In this document: one piece after another, positions 1-7,299 of the stretch
Position numbering within the stretch: the first letter of the stretch is position 1
How the letters are laid out: every line of letters starts with the position of its first letter
Source of the DNA: JBBSUX01 sp038234045
Lineage (GTDB): Bacteria; Pseudomonadota; Gammaproteobacteria; Burkholderiales; Burkholderiaceae_C
Reading direction: 5' to 3'
DNA length: 22,769 bases
NCBI GenBank assembly: GCA_038234045.1
Contig: JBBSUX010000015.1
Coordinates: 1 to 22,769, forward strand
Made by a program: the position numbers and the translations under genes
The notes under the pieces: generated by a model
Seen by the model: the letters and a program-made list of their open reading frames with translations, nothing else
Told to the model about the DNA's origin: nothing
Database searches by the model: none

Positions 1-74
1 ATGACGACCCGCTTGTGCCAGACGTGATTCCTGTGCGGGAGCCCGGACGGCCTGCTGCTCCGATGCGGATGTAG
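1..74 (+). CDS. Possible 3' end of an unidentified gene (partial, left edge)
   Basis: The third forward frame is open from the window edge to a TAG at 72-74. It would give a 23-residue C-terminus, DDPLVPDVIPVREPG then RPAAPMRM. Codon positions look coding-like, with G-rich first bases and mostly G/C third bases. I do not recognise the protein. The competing reading is a leftward gene starting with ATG at 138-136 and running off the edge (46 codons). Its Ser/Gln/Arg/Ala-rich composition looks more like an antisense shadow, and it lacks a good ribosome binding site. Either is possible with so little sequence. Confidence 0.3.
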   Translation, partial: DDPLVPDVIPVREPGRPAAPMRM

Positions 75-207
75 TCAGCCAATGTTGCACGACCAGGCTT
101 CTGCCGCGACGAGCGGACAGAACGCGGTCGGGCAACATAGACAGGTCGCGCCACGTAGCTAAAGCTGGTGTCGGCCCGGTGCCGCATTGTGGGTTTGGCC
201 CGCTTCT

Positions 208-1188
208 CTACGTTTTATTGAGCATCACCAGCTTGCCCATGACGGATCGTGTGCCCATCAGGTCATACGCATCCTTGAGCGCTTCCATGGGCAAGGTGCG
301 GTCGATCACGGGTTTGATTTTTCCTTGCGCGTACCAGCTGGCAAGTTCCTTCAGCGCCGCTGCCTGAGCTTCTGGTTCTTGGCGGGCAAAGCCACCCCAG
401 AACACTCCGACGATCGATGCGCCTTTCAGGAGGGGCAAATTGAACGGCAGTGCCGGGATCGGCCCTGCGGCAAAGCCAATGACCAGATACCTGCCTCGCC
501 ATGCAATCGAGCGGAAGGCCGGTTCTGCCAGATCGCCGCCGACCGGGTCGTAGATCACGTCGGGACCGCGGCCGTTGGTCAATTCCTTCAAGGCGGCTCG
601 TAGGTCCTGCTGGCTGTAGTCGATGGTGTCGTCCGCGCCGATCGATTTGCACAGTGCACATTTCGCTGCCGTCGATGCAGCAGCGATGACCCTGGCTCCG
701 GCTGCCTTCGCGACCTGGATGGCTGCAGTGCCTACGCCTCCGGCGGCTCCGAGCACCAATACGGTTTCGCCGGGAACTAGCTGAGCCCGGTCGACCAATG
801 CGTGGTACGACGTTGCATAGGTCATGATGAATGCCGCAGCGTCTTCATCTGAAAAACTCTCTGTCAGCGGCACGCATTGGTCCGCCTTGGCGCATACGTG
901 CGTGGCAAATGCGCCGGTTCCTTGCAGGCAGGCGACATGCTGGCCAACCTTGAGGTGGCTCACCCCTGCGCCGAGCGCCCGCACCACTCCCGCGAACTCT
1001 GAGCCCGGCACAAATGGCAACTCAGGCTTCATCTGATACTTGTTCTGAACGATCAGCAAATCCGGAAAGTTGAGGCTGGCTGCACGAATTTCGACCAGCA
1101 CTTCACCAGCAGCAGGGGCCGGCGTGGGTAGTTCGCGCCACTGAAGGGCTTCAACGCCGGTCGGGTTCTCGCAAAGCCAGGCATGCAT
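208..1188 (-). CDS. NADPH:quinone oxidoreductase family protein (zinc-independent MDR)
   Basis: This 326-residue protein of the medium-chain dehydrogenase/reductase superfamily probably reduces quinones or other electrophilic carbonyls with NADPH in the cytoplasm. The N-terminal GroES-like domain contains NFPDLLIVQNKYQ and the FVPGSEFAGVV segment (about residues 40-68). The Rossmann domain carries the nucleotide-binding stretch VLGAAGGVGTAAIQVAK near residues 145-161. The structural-zinc cysteine cluster of alcohol dehydrogenases is absent, which fits the quinone oxidoreductase branch. Length is typical. The start is ATG at 1188 with AAGGAGA (complement of 1196-1202) at good spacing. The gene is transcribed divergently from surE, with about 140 bp between them. 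The true substrate cannot be read from sequence; acryloyl-CoA reductase-like relatives are an alternative. Confidence 0.88.
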   Translation of the reverse strand: MHAWLCENPTGVEALQWRELPTPAPAAGEVLVEIRAASLNFPDLLIVQNKYQMKPELPFVPGSEFAGVVRALGAGVSHLKVGQHVACLQGTGAFATHVCAKADQCVPLTESFSDEDAAAFIMTYATSYHALVDRAQLVPGETVLVLGAAGGVGTAAIQVAKAAGARVIAAASTAAKCALCKSIGADDTIDYSQQDLRAALKELTNGRGPDVIYDPVGGDLAEPAFRSIAWRGRYLVIGFAAGPIPALPFNLPLLKGASIVGVFWGGFARQEPEAQAAALKELASWYAQGKIKPVIDRTLPMEALKDAYDLMGTRSVMGKLVMLNKT

Positions 1189-1329
1189 GTCAGGGTCTCC
1201 TTGATGGGTGACTCCGCATGATAGGAGAGGGTGCTGGCTGCCGGACCGCGGGCCATGTCCCCGTTGCGACGGAAGATTGCTATCAGGCTCTTCGATGACC
1301 AGAACCTACAATCGGTTGCAGACACCATC

Positions 1330-2148
1330 ATGAAAATACTTATTTGCAACGATGACGGCTTTCAGGCTCCTGGGATCGTCGCACTCCATGCCGCCTTGCG
1401 CGATATTGCAGAGGTTGAAGTTGTGGCGCCGGAGCACAACAACAGCGCCAAATCCAACGCCCTGACGCTCAACGCACCGCTGTATGTACATTCCGCTGCC
1501 AACGGATTTCGCTATATCAACGGCACGCCCGCCGACTGCATGCACATCGCGCTGACCGGTCTGATCGGCTACCGTCCTGATCTGGTGGTATCTGGCATCA
1601 ATAACGGGGCCAACATGGGAGACGACACCTTGTATTCGGGCACCGTCGGCGCAGCGATGGAGGGCTACCTTTTTGGTGTTCCCGCGATAGCTTTTTCGCA
1701 GGTCGAAAAGGGCTGGGGCGAACTGGAAGCGGCCGCGCAGAAAGCGCGCGAAATTGTCCAGCAGCTGATAGCGGGTGAACTGGTGGGAGACGCGCCCTGG
1801 CTGCTCAACGTCAATATTCCGAATCGGCCGTTGAAGGATCTCCTGCCTTTACGGCTGTGCCGTCTGGGTCGTCGCCACGCAGCCGAGCGGGTGATCACCC
1901 AGCAGAGCCCGCGCGGTGAGACGATGTACTGGATTGGCGGCGCCGGCGCTGCTCGGGACGGCTCTGAAGGCACCGATTTCCACGCCGCGGCGCAAGGCCA
2001 TGTGTCGATTACTCCGTTGAAGGTCGATCTGACGGATCACGAAAATCTCGGCTATTGGGTGGAGACGGCCAGACGCCTGGGCGGCGCGATGGCTCCGAGT
2101 GCAGATCGCGACCCGGATGCCGGTCGCGTGCGGGCGCCTGGCGCATGA
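1330..2148 (+). CDS. surE: 5'/3'-nucleotidase SurE
   Basis: SurE is a cytoplasmic, metal-dependent phosphatase acting on nucleoside 5'- and 3'-monophosphates, linked to stationary-phase survival. The protein begins MKILICNDDG, the family hallmark whose two aspartates (D8, D9) bind the metal. It continues with PEHNNSAKSNALTL and with VSGINNGANMGDD, which supplies the other metal-binding Ser and Asn. I chose the ATG at 1330 because the family starts at this motif; an upstream in-frame start at 1231 would add 33 unrelated residues. The protein has 272 residues, slightly longer than the usual 250 or so. The extra length is a polar tail that reads into the start of pcm. The stop TGA (2146-2148) overlaps the pcm ATG as ATGA, which indicates translational coupling. 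No strong Shine-Dalgarno precedes the start. A TACAAT hexamer at 1307-1312 could be a -10 box, but no good -35 partner is seen. Confidence 0.95.
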   Translation: MKILICNDDGFQAPGIVALHAALRDIAEVEVVAPEHNNSAKSNALTLNAPLYVHSAANGFRYINGTPADCMHIALTGLIGYRPDLVVSGINNGANMGDDTLYSGTVGAAMEGYLFGVPAIAFSQVEKGWGELEAAAQKAREIVQQLIAGELVGDAPWLLNVNIPNRPLKDLLPLRLCRLGRRHAAERVITQQSPRGETMYWIGGAGAARDGSEGTDFHAAAQGHVSITPLKVDLTDHENLGYWVETARRLGGAMAPSADRDPDAGRVRAPGA

Positions 2149-2963
2149 TCGACCGGTCCAGGTTTCCAGCGAGCCTTTCCCCGGCGGCTCCGCATGCGCC
2201 AACGCACCGCCCAGTGGTCCGAATTGCTCTTCAAAAAATAGCTGATGGCGCTGGTGGAATAAAGGCTACAGCTCAAAAAAATAGAGAATATATTCAGCGC
2301 ACCTCTTCTGAACCGGATTTCCGCGCCGTACGCGCTCGCATGGTCCGAAAGCTCGAAGAGCAGGGTATCCGGTCGCCAGCAGTGCTGGAGGCGATGGGCA
2401 AGATCGAGCGCCATCGCTTCGTGGATAGCGGACTCGTTGCCCAAGCCTACGAGGACACGAGTCTGCCGATCGGCCTGGGCCAGACGATATCCAAGCCAAG
2501 CGTGGTCGCGCGCATGGCCGAACTGCTCTTGGGCGCTGCTGCGGCCTCGGGCGGTCGCCTTGATCGCGTGCTCGAAATCGGAACCGGCTGTGGCTACCAG
2601 GCGGCTGTCCTGGGACAGCTGGCGCGCGAGGTGTATTCGATCGAACGTTTGCGGGCCCTGCATGAAAAGGCGCGGGAGAATCTGCGGGCGTTTCGCCTGC
2701 CGAACGTGCATCTGCTGTTCGGTGACGGGATGGTGGGATTCCCCAAGGGCGCGCCCTATGCGGGCATCATCGCTGCAGCGGGCGGCCAAGCCTTGCCCGC
2801 AGCCTGGGGCGAGCAATTGGGGATGGGTGCGCGCCTGGTGGCACCCATCGTCACGCAGTCTGGACGCCAGGCATTGGTAGTGCTGGATCGCAGTGCAAAG
2901 GGACTCGCGAGCAGGCAACTCGAAGACGTAAACTTTGTCCCCCTAAAATCGGGAATTGCTTGA
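2145..2963 (+). CDS. pcm: Protein-L-isoaspartate O-methyltransferase
   Basis: This enzyme methylates L-isoaspartyl residues in aged proteins with S-adenosylmethionine, starting their repair. The catalytic domain contains DTSLPIGLGQTISKP, the substrate loop with the conserved serine at S116. It also has the SAM-binding motif RVLEIGTGCGYQ at residues 141-152, followed by VYSIER and FGDGMVG. The start is the ATG overlapping the surE stop. The protein has 272 residues against about 210 for the E. coli enzyme. The difference is an N-terminal extension of roughly 55-60 residues, a type also seen in other Burkholderiales. Here part of that extension (about residues 29-47) is encoded by an AT-rich palindromic repeat at 2230-2285. 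The gene sits between surE and nlpD; its stop TGA (2961-2963) lies against the nlpD ribosome binding site. Confidence 0.93.
   Translation: MIDRSRFPASLSPAAPHAPTHRPVVRIALQKIADGAGGIKATAQKNREYIQRTSSEPDFRAVRARMVRKLEEQGIRSPAVLEAMGKIERHRFVDSGLVAQAYEDTSLPIGLGQTISKPSVVARMAELLLGAAAASGGRLDRVLEIGTGCGYQAAVLGQLAREVYSIERLRALHEKARENLRAFRLPNVHLLFGDGMVGFPKGAPYAGIIAAAGGQALPAAWGEQLGMGARLVAPIVTQSGRQALVVLDRSAKGLASRQLEDVNFVPLKSGIA
2230..2285 (+). repeat. Palindromic repeat copy 1, translated in frame within pcm
   Basis: This AT-rich island lies inside GC-rich coding sequence. It is bounded by near-identical direct repeats, TCAAAAAATAG (2231-2241) and TCAAAAAAATAG (2273-2284). Inside are complementary arms AGCTG (2240-2244) and CAGCT (2269-2273). 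The core at 2239-2274 aligns without gaps to the minus strand of 5181-5146 in rlmD, with 23 of 36 bases identical. The shared pattern is TAGCTG-n3-GCGC-n2-GTGG-n-ATAA-n2-GCT. It resembles short palindromic repeats I recall from Comamonadaceae intergenic regions; that resemblance is from memory. It encodes part of the Pcm N-terminal extension. Confidence 0.55.
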
Positions 2964-2973
2964 AGGATTGCTT

Positions 2974-3924
2974 ATGCGGAATGCGCGTGGATTGGGGTGG
3001 ATCGGAGCGGGGGCATTGGCGGCTTTGGCGCTGCTGGCCGGATGTGCTCCGGGGACGCCGTTGCGCGCGCCACCAGTGGAAGACCGCGGATTGGGAGCGG
3101 GGTCTTTTTCGACCACCGCGGCGCCCGAAGCTAGTCCGGCGACTCCAGAATCTCCCGCTGCCGCGAAGCCTCTGCCCGGTGCGGAGAACGCGGGCCGGCC
3201 AGGGTATTACACCGTCAAACCGGGTGATACCGTCCGCAAGATCAGCGCGGAAACAGGCCATAGCTGGCGTGACATTGCTCGCTGGAATCAATTGCAGAAT
3301 CCCGATCTGATCGAGGTTGGGCAGGTGCTGCGCGTGGTTCCCCCAACCGGAACACATATGGCATCTGTGGCGCCAGTTGCGCCACCTCCATCACAGCCAG
3401 CGTCGGTTGCGCCATCTTCCTACGCACCTCCTCCTGGCTCACCAGCGGCGGCAACCAGCGAGGCTGGGGCGCTTGCAGCAGGAGCAGCAAGTGCTGGGAG
3501 CTCGGCCGCAGCGCCACCAGCTGCGGCGTCGGATTCTCCCTCTGCTGAAAGTGCCGACCAGCCGAGCTTCATCTGGCCAGCGGCGGGCAAACTGCTTGCC
3601 ACCTTCGACGAGGCTAAGAACAAGGGTTACGACATCGGAGGCAAGGCCGGTGATCCGGTGCTCGCCGCTGCTGACGGCCGGGTGGTGTACGCGGGGGCCG
3701 GTTTGCGTGGCTATGGCAACCTGATCATCCTGAAGCACAACAACACATTCCTCACCGCCTACGCGCACAACCAGACCTTGCTGGTGAAGGAAGACCAGAC
3801 CGTGCGCAAAGGCCAGAAGATCGCGGAAATGGGCAGCACCGATGCTGATCGCGTGAAACTGCACTTCGAGATTCGCCGTATGGGCAAGCCGGTCGATCCG
3901 GCCCGCTATCTCGCTGCTCGCTGA
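2974..3924 (+). CDS. nlpD: Lipoprotein NlpD, LysM plus LytM-like (degenerate M23) domains
   Basis: NlpD is an outer-membrane lipoprotein that activates a septal peptidoglycan amidase (AmiC in E. coli) during daughter-cell separation. The 316-residue protein has a signal peptide ending in the lipobox LAGC with the lipidated cysteine at C24. A LysM peptidoglycan-binding domain follows at about 78-124 (YYTVKPGDTVRKIS to GQVLRVV), then an Ala/Pro/Ser-rich linker at about 125-197. The C-terminal LytM domain covers about 198-314. The catalytic zinc ligands of true M23 peptidases are degenerate: the segment reads NKGYDIGGKAGDPV with no HxxxD, and the final motif is VKLHFEIR rather than HxH. This is the expected state for an activator. 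The start is ATG 2974, with GAAGGA at 2962-2967 six bases upstream; an earlier in-frame TTG at 2956 is less likely. rpoS, which normally follows, is absent. Confidence 0.92.
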   Translation: MRNARGLGWIGAGALAALALLAGCAPGTPLRAPPVEDRGLGAGSFSTTAAPEASPATPESPAAAKPLPGAENAGRPGYYTVKPGDTVRKISAETGHSWRDIARWNQLQNPDLIEVGQVLRVVPPTGTHMASVAPVAPPPSQPASVAPSSYAPPPGSPAAATSEAGALAAGAASAGSSAAAPPAAASDSPSAESADQPSFIWPAAGKLLATFDEAKNKGYDIGGKAGDPVLAAADGRVVYAGAGLRGYGNLIILKHNNTFLTAYAHNQTLLVKEDQTVRKGQKIAEMGSTDADRVKLHFEIRRMGKPVDPARYLAAR

Positions 3925-4043
3925 CTTCCAGCGCGAACTTCGGCGCCGTTTATCACTGTTCGTGTCCGCTGCTGTGAGCGATGCCCTGGGTTTACCCCGC
4001 GGCAATTGCTCGCAACGGATGAGCGCACTTCACCTTATTTTTC

Positions 4044-5687
4044 ATGAGTGATCTTCCTGCTGCCAGCATGCCGAATGTAGCTGCCGCAATGGCCGCTGGA
4101 GATTCTTGGGAGGAGAAAGGCGTTGCCAGCTCGGCCGTCGCAGACACGTTGCTGATCGAGTCGCTCAATGCCGAAGCGCAGGGCATTGCACGACGTCCCG
4201 ATGGCAAGGTGGTCTTTGTCGAGGGGGCCTTGGCAACAGAGTTGGTGAGCGTCAGAACACAGCGCAGCAAGAGCACTTGGGAACAGGCAATAGTCCATCA
4301 GATCTATCGCGAATCGTCCCAGCGCGTGGAGCCTGGGTGTCCGAACTTCGGCCTGCACGTGGGTGCCTGTGGCGGATGCAAGATGCAGCACCTGCATATC
4401 GGCGCGCAGGTCGCGAGCAAACAGCGGGTGCTGGAGGACGCGCTCTGGCATCTTTCGAAGCTGCGGGCCGAGAATGTCATGCGGCCAATCGAAGGGCCGA
4501 CATGGGGCTATCGCCATCGCGCACGACTGTCGGTGCGCTATGTGCGCAAGCGGGAAACGGTGCTGGTCGGCTTTCATGAACGCAAGAGTCGTTACGTGAC
4601 AGATATGGAGGTGTGCCCGATCCTGCCGCCGCAGGTCGAAGCATTGCTCATGCCCTTGCGCGCCTTGATCGGGAGCCTTGAGGCCCGCGAGACAATCCCG
4701 CAAATCGAGCTGGCGCGTGGTGATTCCGTTACGGCCTTGGTATTGCGTCACCTCGAACCCTTGTCGCTGCCCGATCTGGCAGCACTTCGCTTGTTTGCGG
4801 ATGATCACGGCGTGCAATGGTGGTTGCAGCCCAAGGGGCCTGAGACCGTGCGCTTGCTCGATGATCAGGGTGTTCAGGATCAGCTTGCCTATGCCTTGCC
4901 CGCATTCGGCGTCACGATGCCGTTCAGGCCTACTGACTTCACGCAGGTCAACCCGTTCATCAACCGGGTGCTGGTGGACAAAGCGCTGCAATTGTTGGAG
5001 GTGCAGCCGACTGAGCGCGTTATCGACTGGTTTTGCGGCCTGGGAAATTTCACCTTGCCGCTGGCTACCCGTGCCGGCAGCGTGCTTGGCATCGAAGGCA
5101 GCGATCCGCTGGTCCAACGCGCGCAGGAAAACTATGAATCAAACAAGGCGAAAGCGCTTATACCACATGCGCTTGCAGCTACTGAATTCGCAGTAAGGAA
5201 TCTATTTGAGATGGGTGCAGCGCAGCTGCTGGCGGATGGCGAGGCCCACAAGTGGTTGATCGATCCGCCGCGCGAAGGTGCTTTTGCCCTCGTCAAGGCG
5301 CTGGCTGAACTGCATCGGGCGAACGGTGCTGCAATTGAGCTCGATGCGGATGATTCGGTTGGCGACAAGATTCTCGACGGCGATCCTCGCGCTGACGGCC
5401 CCTCAGTGTCGAATGCGGAGGAAGCGCACGAGCGGGCCCGATCGCTTGCGTTCCTTGCTGAGAACCTGGCTCAAGGCGCGTGGAAGCGGCCACAACGCAT
5501 CGTCTACGTCAGTTGCAATCCAGCCACGCTGGCACGGGATGCGGGTGTTCTGGTGCATCTAGCGGGATATCGCCTCAGCAGAGCCGGAGTGGTGAACATG
5601 TTCGCCCACACATCGCACGTGGAAAGCATCGCGGTGTTTGACCGGATCGATGCAAGGGCAACGTCAGATACCGAAAACCAAAGCTAA
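4044..5687 (+). CDS. rlmD: 23S rRNA (uracil-5-)-methyltransferase, RlmD/RumA type
   Basis: This enzyme methylates a 23S rRNA uridine (U1939 in E. coli) using SAM. The 547-residue protein has an N-terminal TRAM-like RNA-binding region (about 35-90). Four cysteines suited to a [4Fe-4S] cluster are visible at C99, C109, C112 and C191. The SAM motif is DWFCGLGNFTLPLA (328-341). The LIDPPREGA motif lies near 405-413, the catalytic nucleophile C491 is in VYVSCNPATLARD, and the general base is probably E527 in HTSHVES. E. coli RlmD has 433 residues. Much of the excess is an acidic insertion at about 424-480, between LIDPPREGA and the catalytic cysteine. A smaller irregularity at about 364-383 coincides with a palindromic repeat. 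The first ATG is used. The stop TAA overlaps the stop of the convergent lipoprotein gene. Confidence 0.93.
   Translation: MSDLPAASMPNVAAAMAAGDSWEEKGVASSAVADTLLIESLNAEAQGIARRPDGKVVFVEGALATELVSVRTQRSKSTWEQAIVHQIYRESSQRVEPGCPNFGLHVGACGGCKMQHLHIGAQVASKQRVLEDALWHLSKLRAENVMRPIEGPTWGYRHRARLSVRYVRKRETVLVGFHERKSRYVTDMEVCPILPPQVEALLMPLRALIGSLEARETIPQIELARGDSVTALVLRHLEPLSLPDLAALRLFADDHGVQWWLQPKGPETVRLLDDQGVQDQLAYALPAFGVTMPFRPTDFTQVNPFINRVLVDKALQLLEVQPTERVIDWFCGLGNFTLPLATRAGSVLGIEGSDPLVQRAQENYESNKAKALIPHALAATEFAVRNLFEMGAAQLLADGEAHKWLIDPPREGAFALVKALAELHRANGAAIELDADDSVGDKILDGDPRADGPSVSNAEEAHERARSLAFLAENLAQGAWKRPQRIVYVSCNPATLARDAGVLVHLAGYRLSRAGVVNMFAHTSHVESIAVFDRIDARATSDTENQS
5137..5190 (-). repeat. Palindromic repeat copy 2, translated in frame within rlmD
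   Basis: Read on the minus strand from 5181 to 5146, this segment matches the copy in pcm (2239-2274) at 23 of 36 positions without gaps. Shared blocks are TAGCTG, GCGC, GTGG, ATAA and GCT. It also contains AAGCGC and GCGCTT arms that can pair. It falls at RlmD residues of about 364-383. Compared with E. coli RlmD as I recall it, the stretch between the QEN and NLF motifs here is about eight residues longer. The reading frame is intact through it. The call depends on the match to copy 1. Confidence 0.5.
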
Positions 5688-6124
5688 AGGGGCGCTGCGC
5701 GCGCCGACCGACGCGCACGACTGCCCGCAACCAGCTTTTCGCTCTCTTTGTCGATACTGGCTTCCGTATCCGCTGCGGCGCCTGATTCGGACGCGGCAGC
5801 GGGCGGCGAGGCCTGCGCCAGATTGGCGGGGATTCCGTCAATCTTGTTGTCCCTCATGTATTGGTCCATATCCTTCCAGCCCGCAAAAACCTGCGCCTTG
5901 GATGCTTTGTCGTTCAGACGATAACAATCCTCTATCCCCCGCAGCGCATACCGGCAGGCTCCTCCTACGGCGCGAGCATCGGCATCGCGCTGCGCGATTC
6001 GGGGATCAGGACCAAGTCCGGGTATGTCGCAGCCGCTGAGCGACAACACCAGGGGCAAGGCCAGCGCCAGCATCGGCAGGCGTGATCGACGAAGAGGGCG
6101 GAAGGTGGCGGTGTGGACGGGCAT
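5684..6124 (-). CDS. Small conserved lipoprotein of unknown function
   Basis: This 146-residue protein begins with a basic N-terminus (FRPLRRSRLP) and a hydrophobic segment, LALALPLVLSLSGC, ending in a lipobox with the lipidated cysteine at about C32. The mature part has a conserved-looking core: RIAQRDADARAVGGACRYAL, then RGIEDCYRLNDKASKAQVF and AGWKDMDQYMRDNKIDGIP. This core holds two cysteines that could form a disulfide. The tail after about residue 105 is low-complexity Ala/Ser/Glu/Arg. I recognise the type as a lipoprotein found in Burkholderiales but know no function. I chose ATG 6124; a GTG immediately upstream (6127) is equally possible, and no clear ribosome binding site separates them. 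The stop overlaps the rlmD stop on the opposite strand. Confidence 0.75.
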   Translation of the reverse strand: MPVHTATFRPLRRSRLPMLALALPLVLSLSGCDIPGLGPDPRIAQRDADARAVGGACRYALRGIEDCYRLNDKASKAQVFAGWKDMDQYMRDNKIDGIPANLAQASPPAAASESGAAADTEASIDKESEKLVAGSRARRSARAAPL

Positions 6125-6225
6125 CACAGAATTGGTATCGGCAGACGCTGGCAGAACTGAAGCGGGACCGCGCCGCGTCCAACATTTCTGGACAACAGGA
6201 ATGAGCGAACAAAAACCGGGGCATG

Positions 6226-6256
6226 AAAAAAGGGCCGCTCGGGCCCCATTTTTTTG
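6226..6256. terminator. Bidirectional rho-independent terminator
   Basis: The stem GGGCC (6232-6236) pairs with GGCCC (6242-6246) around a five-base loop. It is flanked by AAAAAA on the left and a T-tract (6249-6255) on the right. It lies downstream of the leftward Bax-inhibitor gene, where it reads as G/C stem plus T-run. The rightward reading also has a T-run. No rightward gene ends nearby, so its main use is probably termination of the Bax-inhibitor transcript before the lipoprotein gene. Confidence 0.7.
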
Positions 6257-6324
6257 TCTGCTCGGCCGGAAGGCATATGAATGGTTCCGAACCAGCAGCT
6301 TTTCAGCAAGAGGCGAAGCGCTGA

Positions 6325-7029
6325 TCAGTCACGCTGTCCGCCGAAGATTCCGAGCAGTGCAAGCAGACTCTGGAAAACGTTGAACAGATCGAGGTAGAGC
6401 CGAAGCGTTGCCGAGATGTAGTTTGTCTCGCCGCCGTCGATGATCTGCTTCAGGTCATACAGCATGTAGGCGCTGAAGATGCCGATCGCAGCCATGGAAA
6501 CGGCCGCCATGCCGGCAGTCGAGCCGATGAAGACGTTGATGACCGAGCCAACCAGCAGCACCAGCACACCCACGAAGAGCCACTTGCCCATGCCGGAGAT
6601 GTCGCGCTTGATCATGCTGGCGGCTGTCGCCATCACAAAGAAAACGCCGGCTGTTCCAGCAAACGCCGTCATGATCAGTTCGGCGCCGTTGCTGAAGCCG
6701 AGGATTGCCGCAATCATGCGCGAAAGCATCAGGCCCATGAAGAACGTGAAGCCGAGCAGCACGGGCACACCAGCAGCCGAGCGCTTTGTTTTCTCGATGG
6801 CATACATGAACCCGAAAGCTCCGCCAAGAAAAACCACCAGACCCAGGCCACCAGTAAGTGCGCGCGTGATTCCCGTTGCCACGCCCACCCAAGCGCCCAG
6901 AGCGGTCGGCAGCAAGCTCAGGCTCAGCAGCCAGTAGGTATTGCGCATAACCCGGTGGCGCTGTTCGATGGACGGCGCTTCCCGGCCGAGCCCGGCGGTG
7001 CCGTCGAAGGTCTTGAGCTGTTCGGTCAT
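6325..7029 (-). CDS. Bax inhibitor-1/YccA family inner-membrane protein
   Basis: This is a 234-residue polytopic membrane protein of the BI-1/TMBIM family, whose bacterial members include YccA (a modulator of FtsH proteolysis) and YbhL. A soluble N-terminus of about 28 residues ends in the family segment RHRVMRNTYWLLSLSL. About seven hydrophobic helices follow. The last contain GIFSAYMLYDLKQIIDGGE and LRLYLDLFNVFQSLLALLG, where the conserved acidic residues of the putative pH-sensing pair lie (YDLKQI and the aspartate of LYLDLFN). The start is ATG 7029, with AGGAG (complement of 7037-7041) eight bases upstream. The gene is divergent from the GlcG-like gene across 270 bp. The physiological role is not known from sequence; a proton/calcium leak or a protease regulator are both possible. 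Confidence 0.92.
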   Translation of the reverse strand: MTEQLKTFDGTAGLGREAPSIEQRHRVMRNTYWLLSLSLLPTALGAWVGVATGITRALTGGLGLVVFLGGAFGFMYAIEKTKRSAAGVPVLLGFTFFMGLMLSRMIAAILGFSNGAELIMTAFAGTAGVFFVMATAASMIKRDISGMGKWLFVGVLVLLVGSVINVFIGSTAGMAAVSMAAIGIFSAYMLYDLKQIIDGGETNYISATLRLYLDLFNVFQSLLALLGIFGGQRD

Positions 7030-7299
7030 CTGATTACTCCTAGTGCCTTCGATGTGAAGGCGTTACTGCCAAATTCTAGAGGTAGCCCGCGCTGCCAATG
7101 GATTAACCCGGCAACCGCTTTCCTAAACTTCGTGGGGATATCCTGCTCTTGGTTCCGTTGCGCTTACCTGCAAAGGGCGGAGACGACTCCCCGGAGATCG
7201 CAAAGGCGCCCTGTCTGGCGCTGGATGAGCGCTATGCTCAGATGTCGCCGTATCTTTACACGTGCCGATTCACCTTCCTCCTTCATTTTTAGGTAATTC

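Noticed and set aside
1..138. A leftward ORF from ATG 138 running off the left edge
   Set aside because: It has poor composition and no good ribosome binding site. The opposite-strand tail ending at 74 looks slightly more coding-like, but the evidence is thin either way.
1231..1329. Upstream in-frame start extending SurE by 33 residues
   Set aside because: SurE proteins begin at the M-K-I-L-I-x-N-D-D-G motif encoded from 1330, and the added residues show no family similarity.
2052..2918. A 288-codon open frame on the minus strand opposite surE and pcm
   Set aside because: It crosses two clearly identified genes, lacks family motifs and has the composition of a shadow frame.
4035..5117. A 360-codon open frame on the minus strand opposite rlmD
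   Set aside because: Its translation is rich in His, Gln and Arg with no domain I recognise. The plus-strand RlmD motifs are unambiguous, so this is an antisense shadow common in GC-rich DNA.
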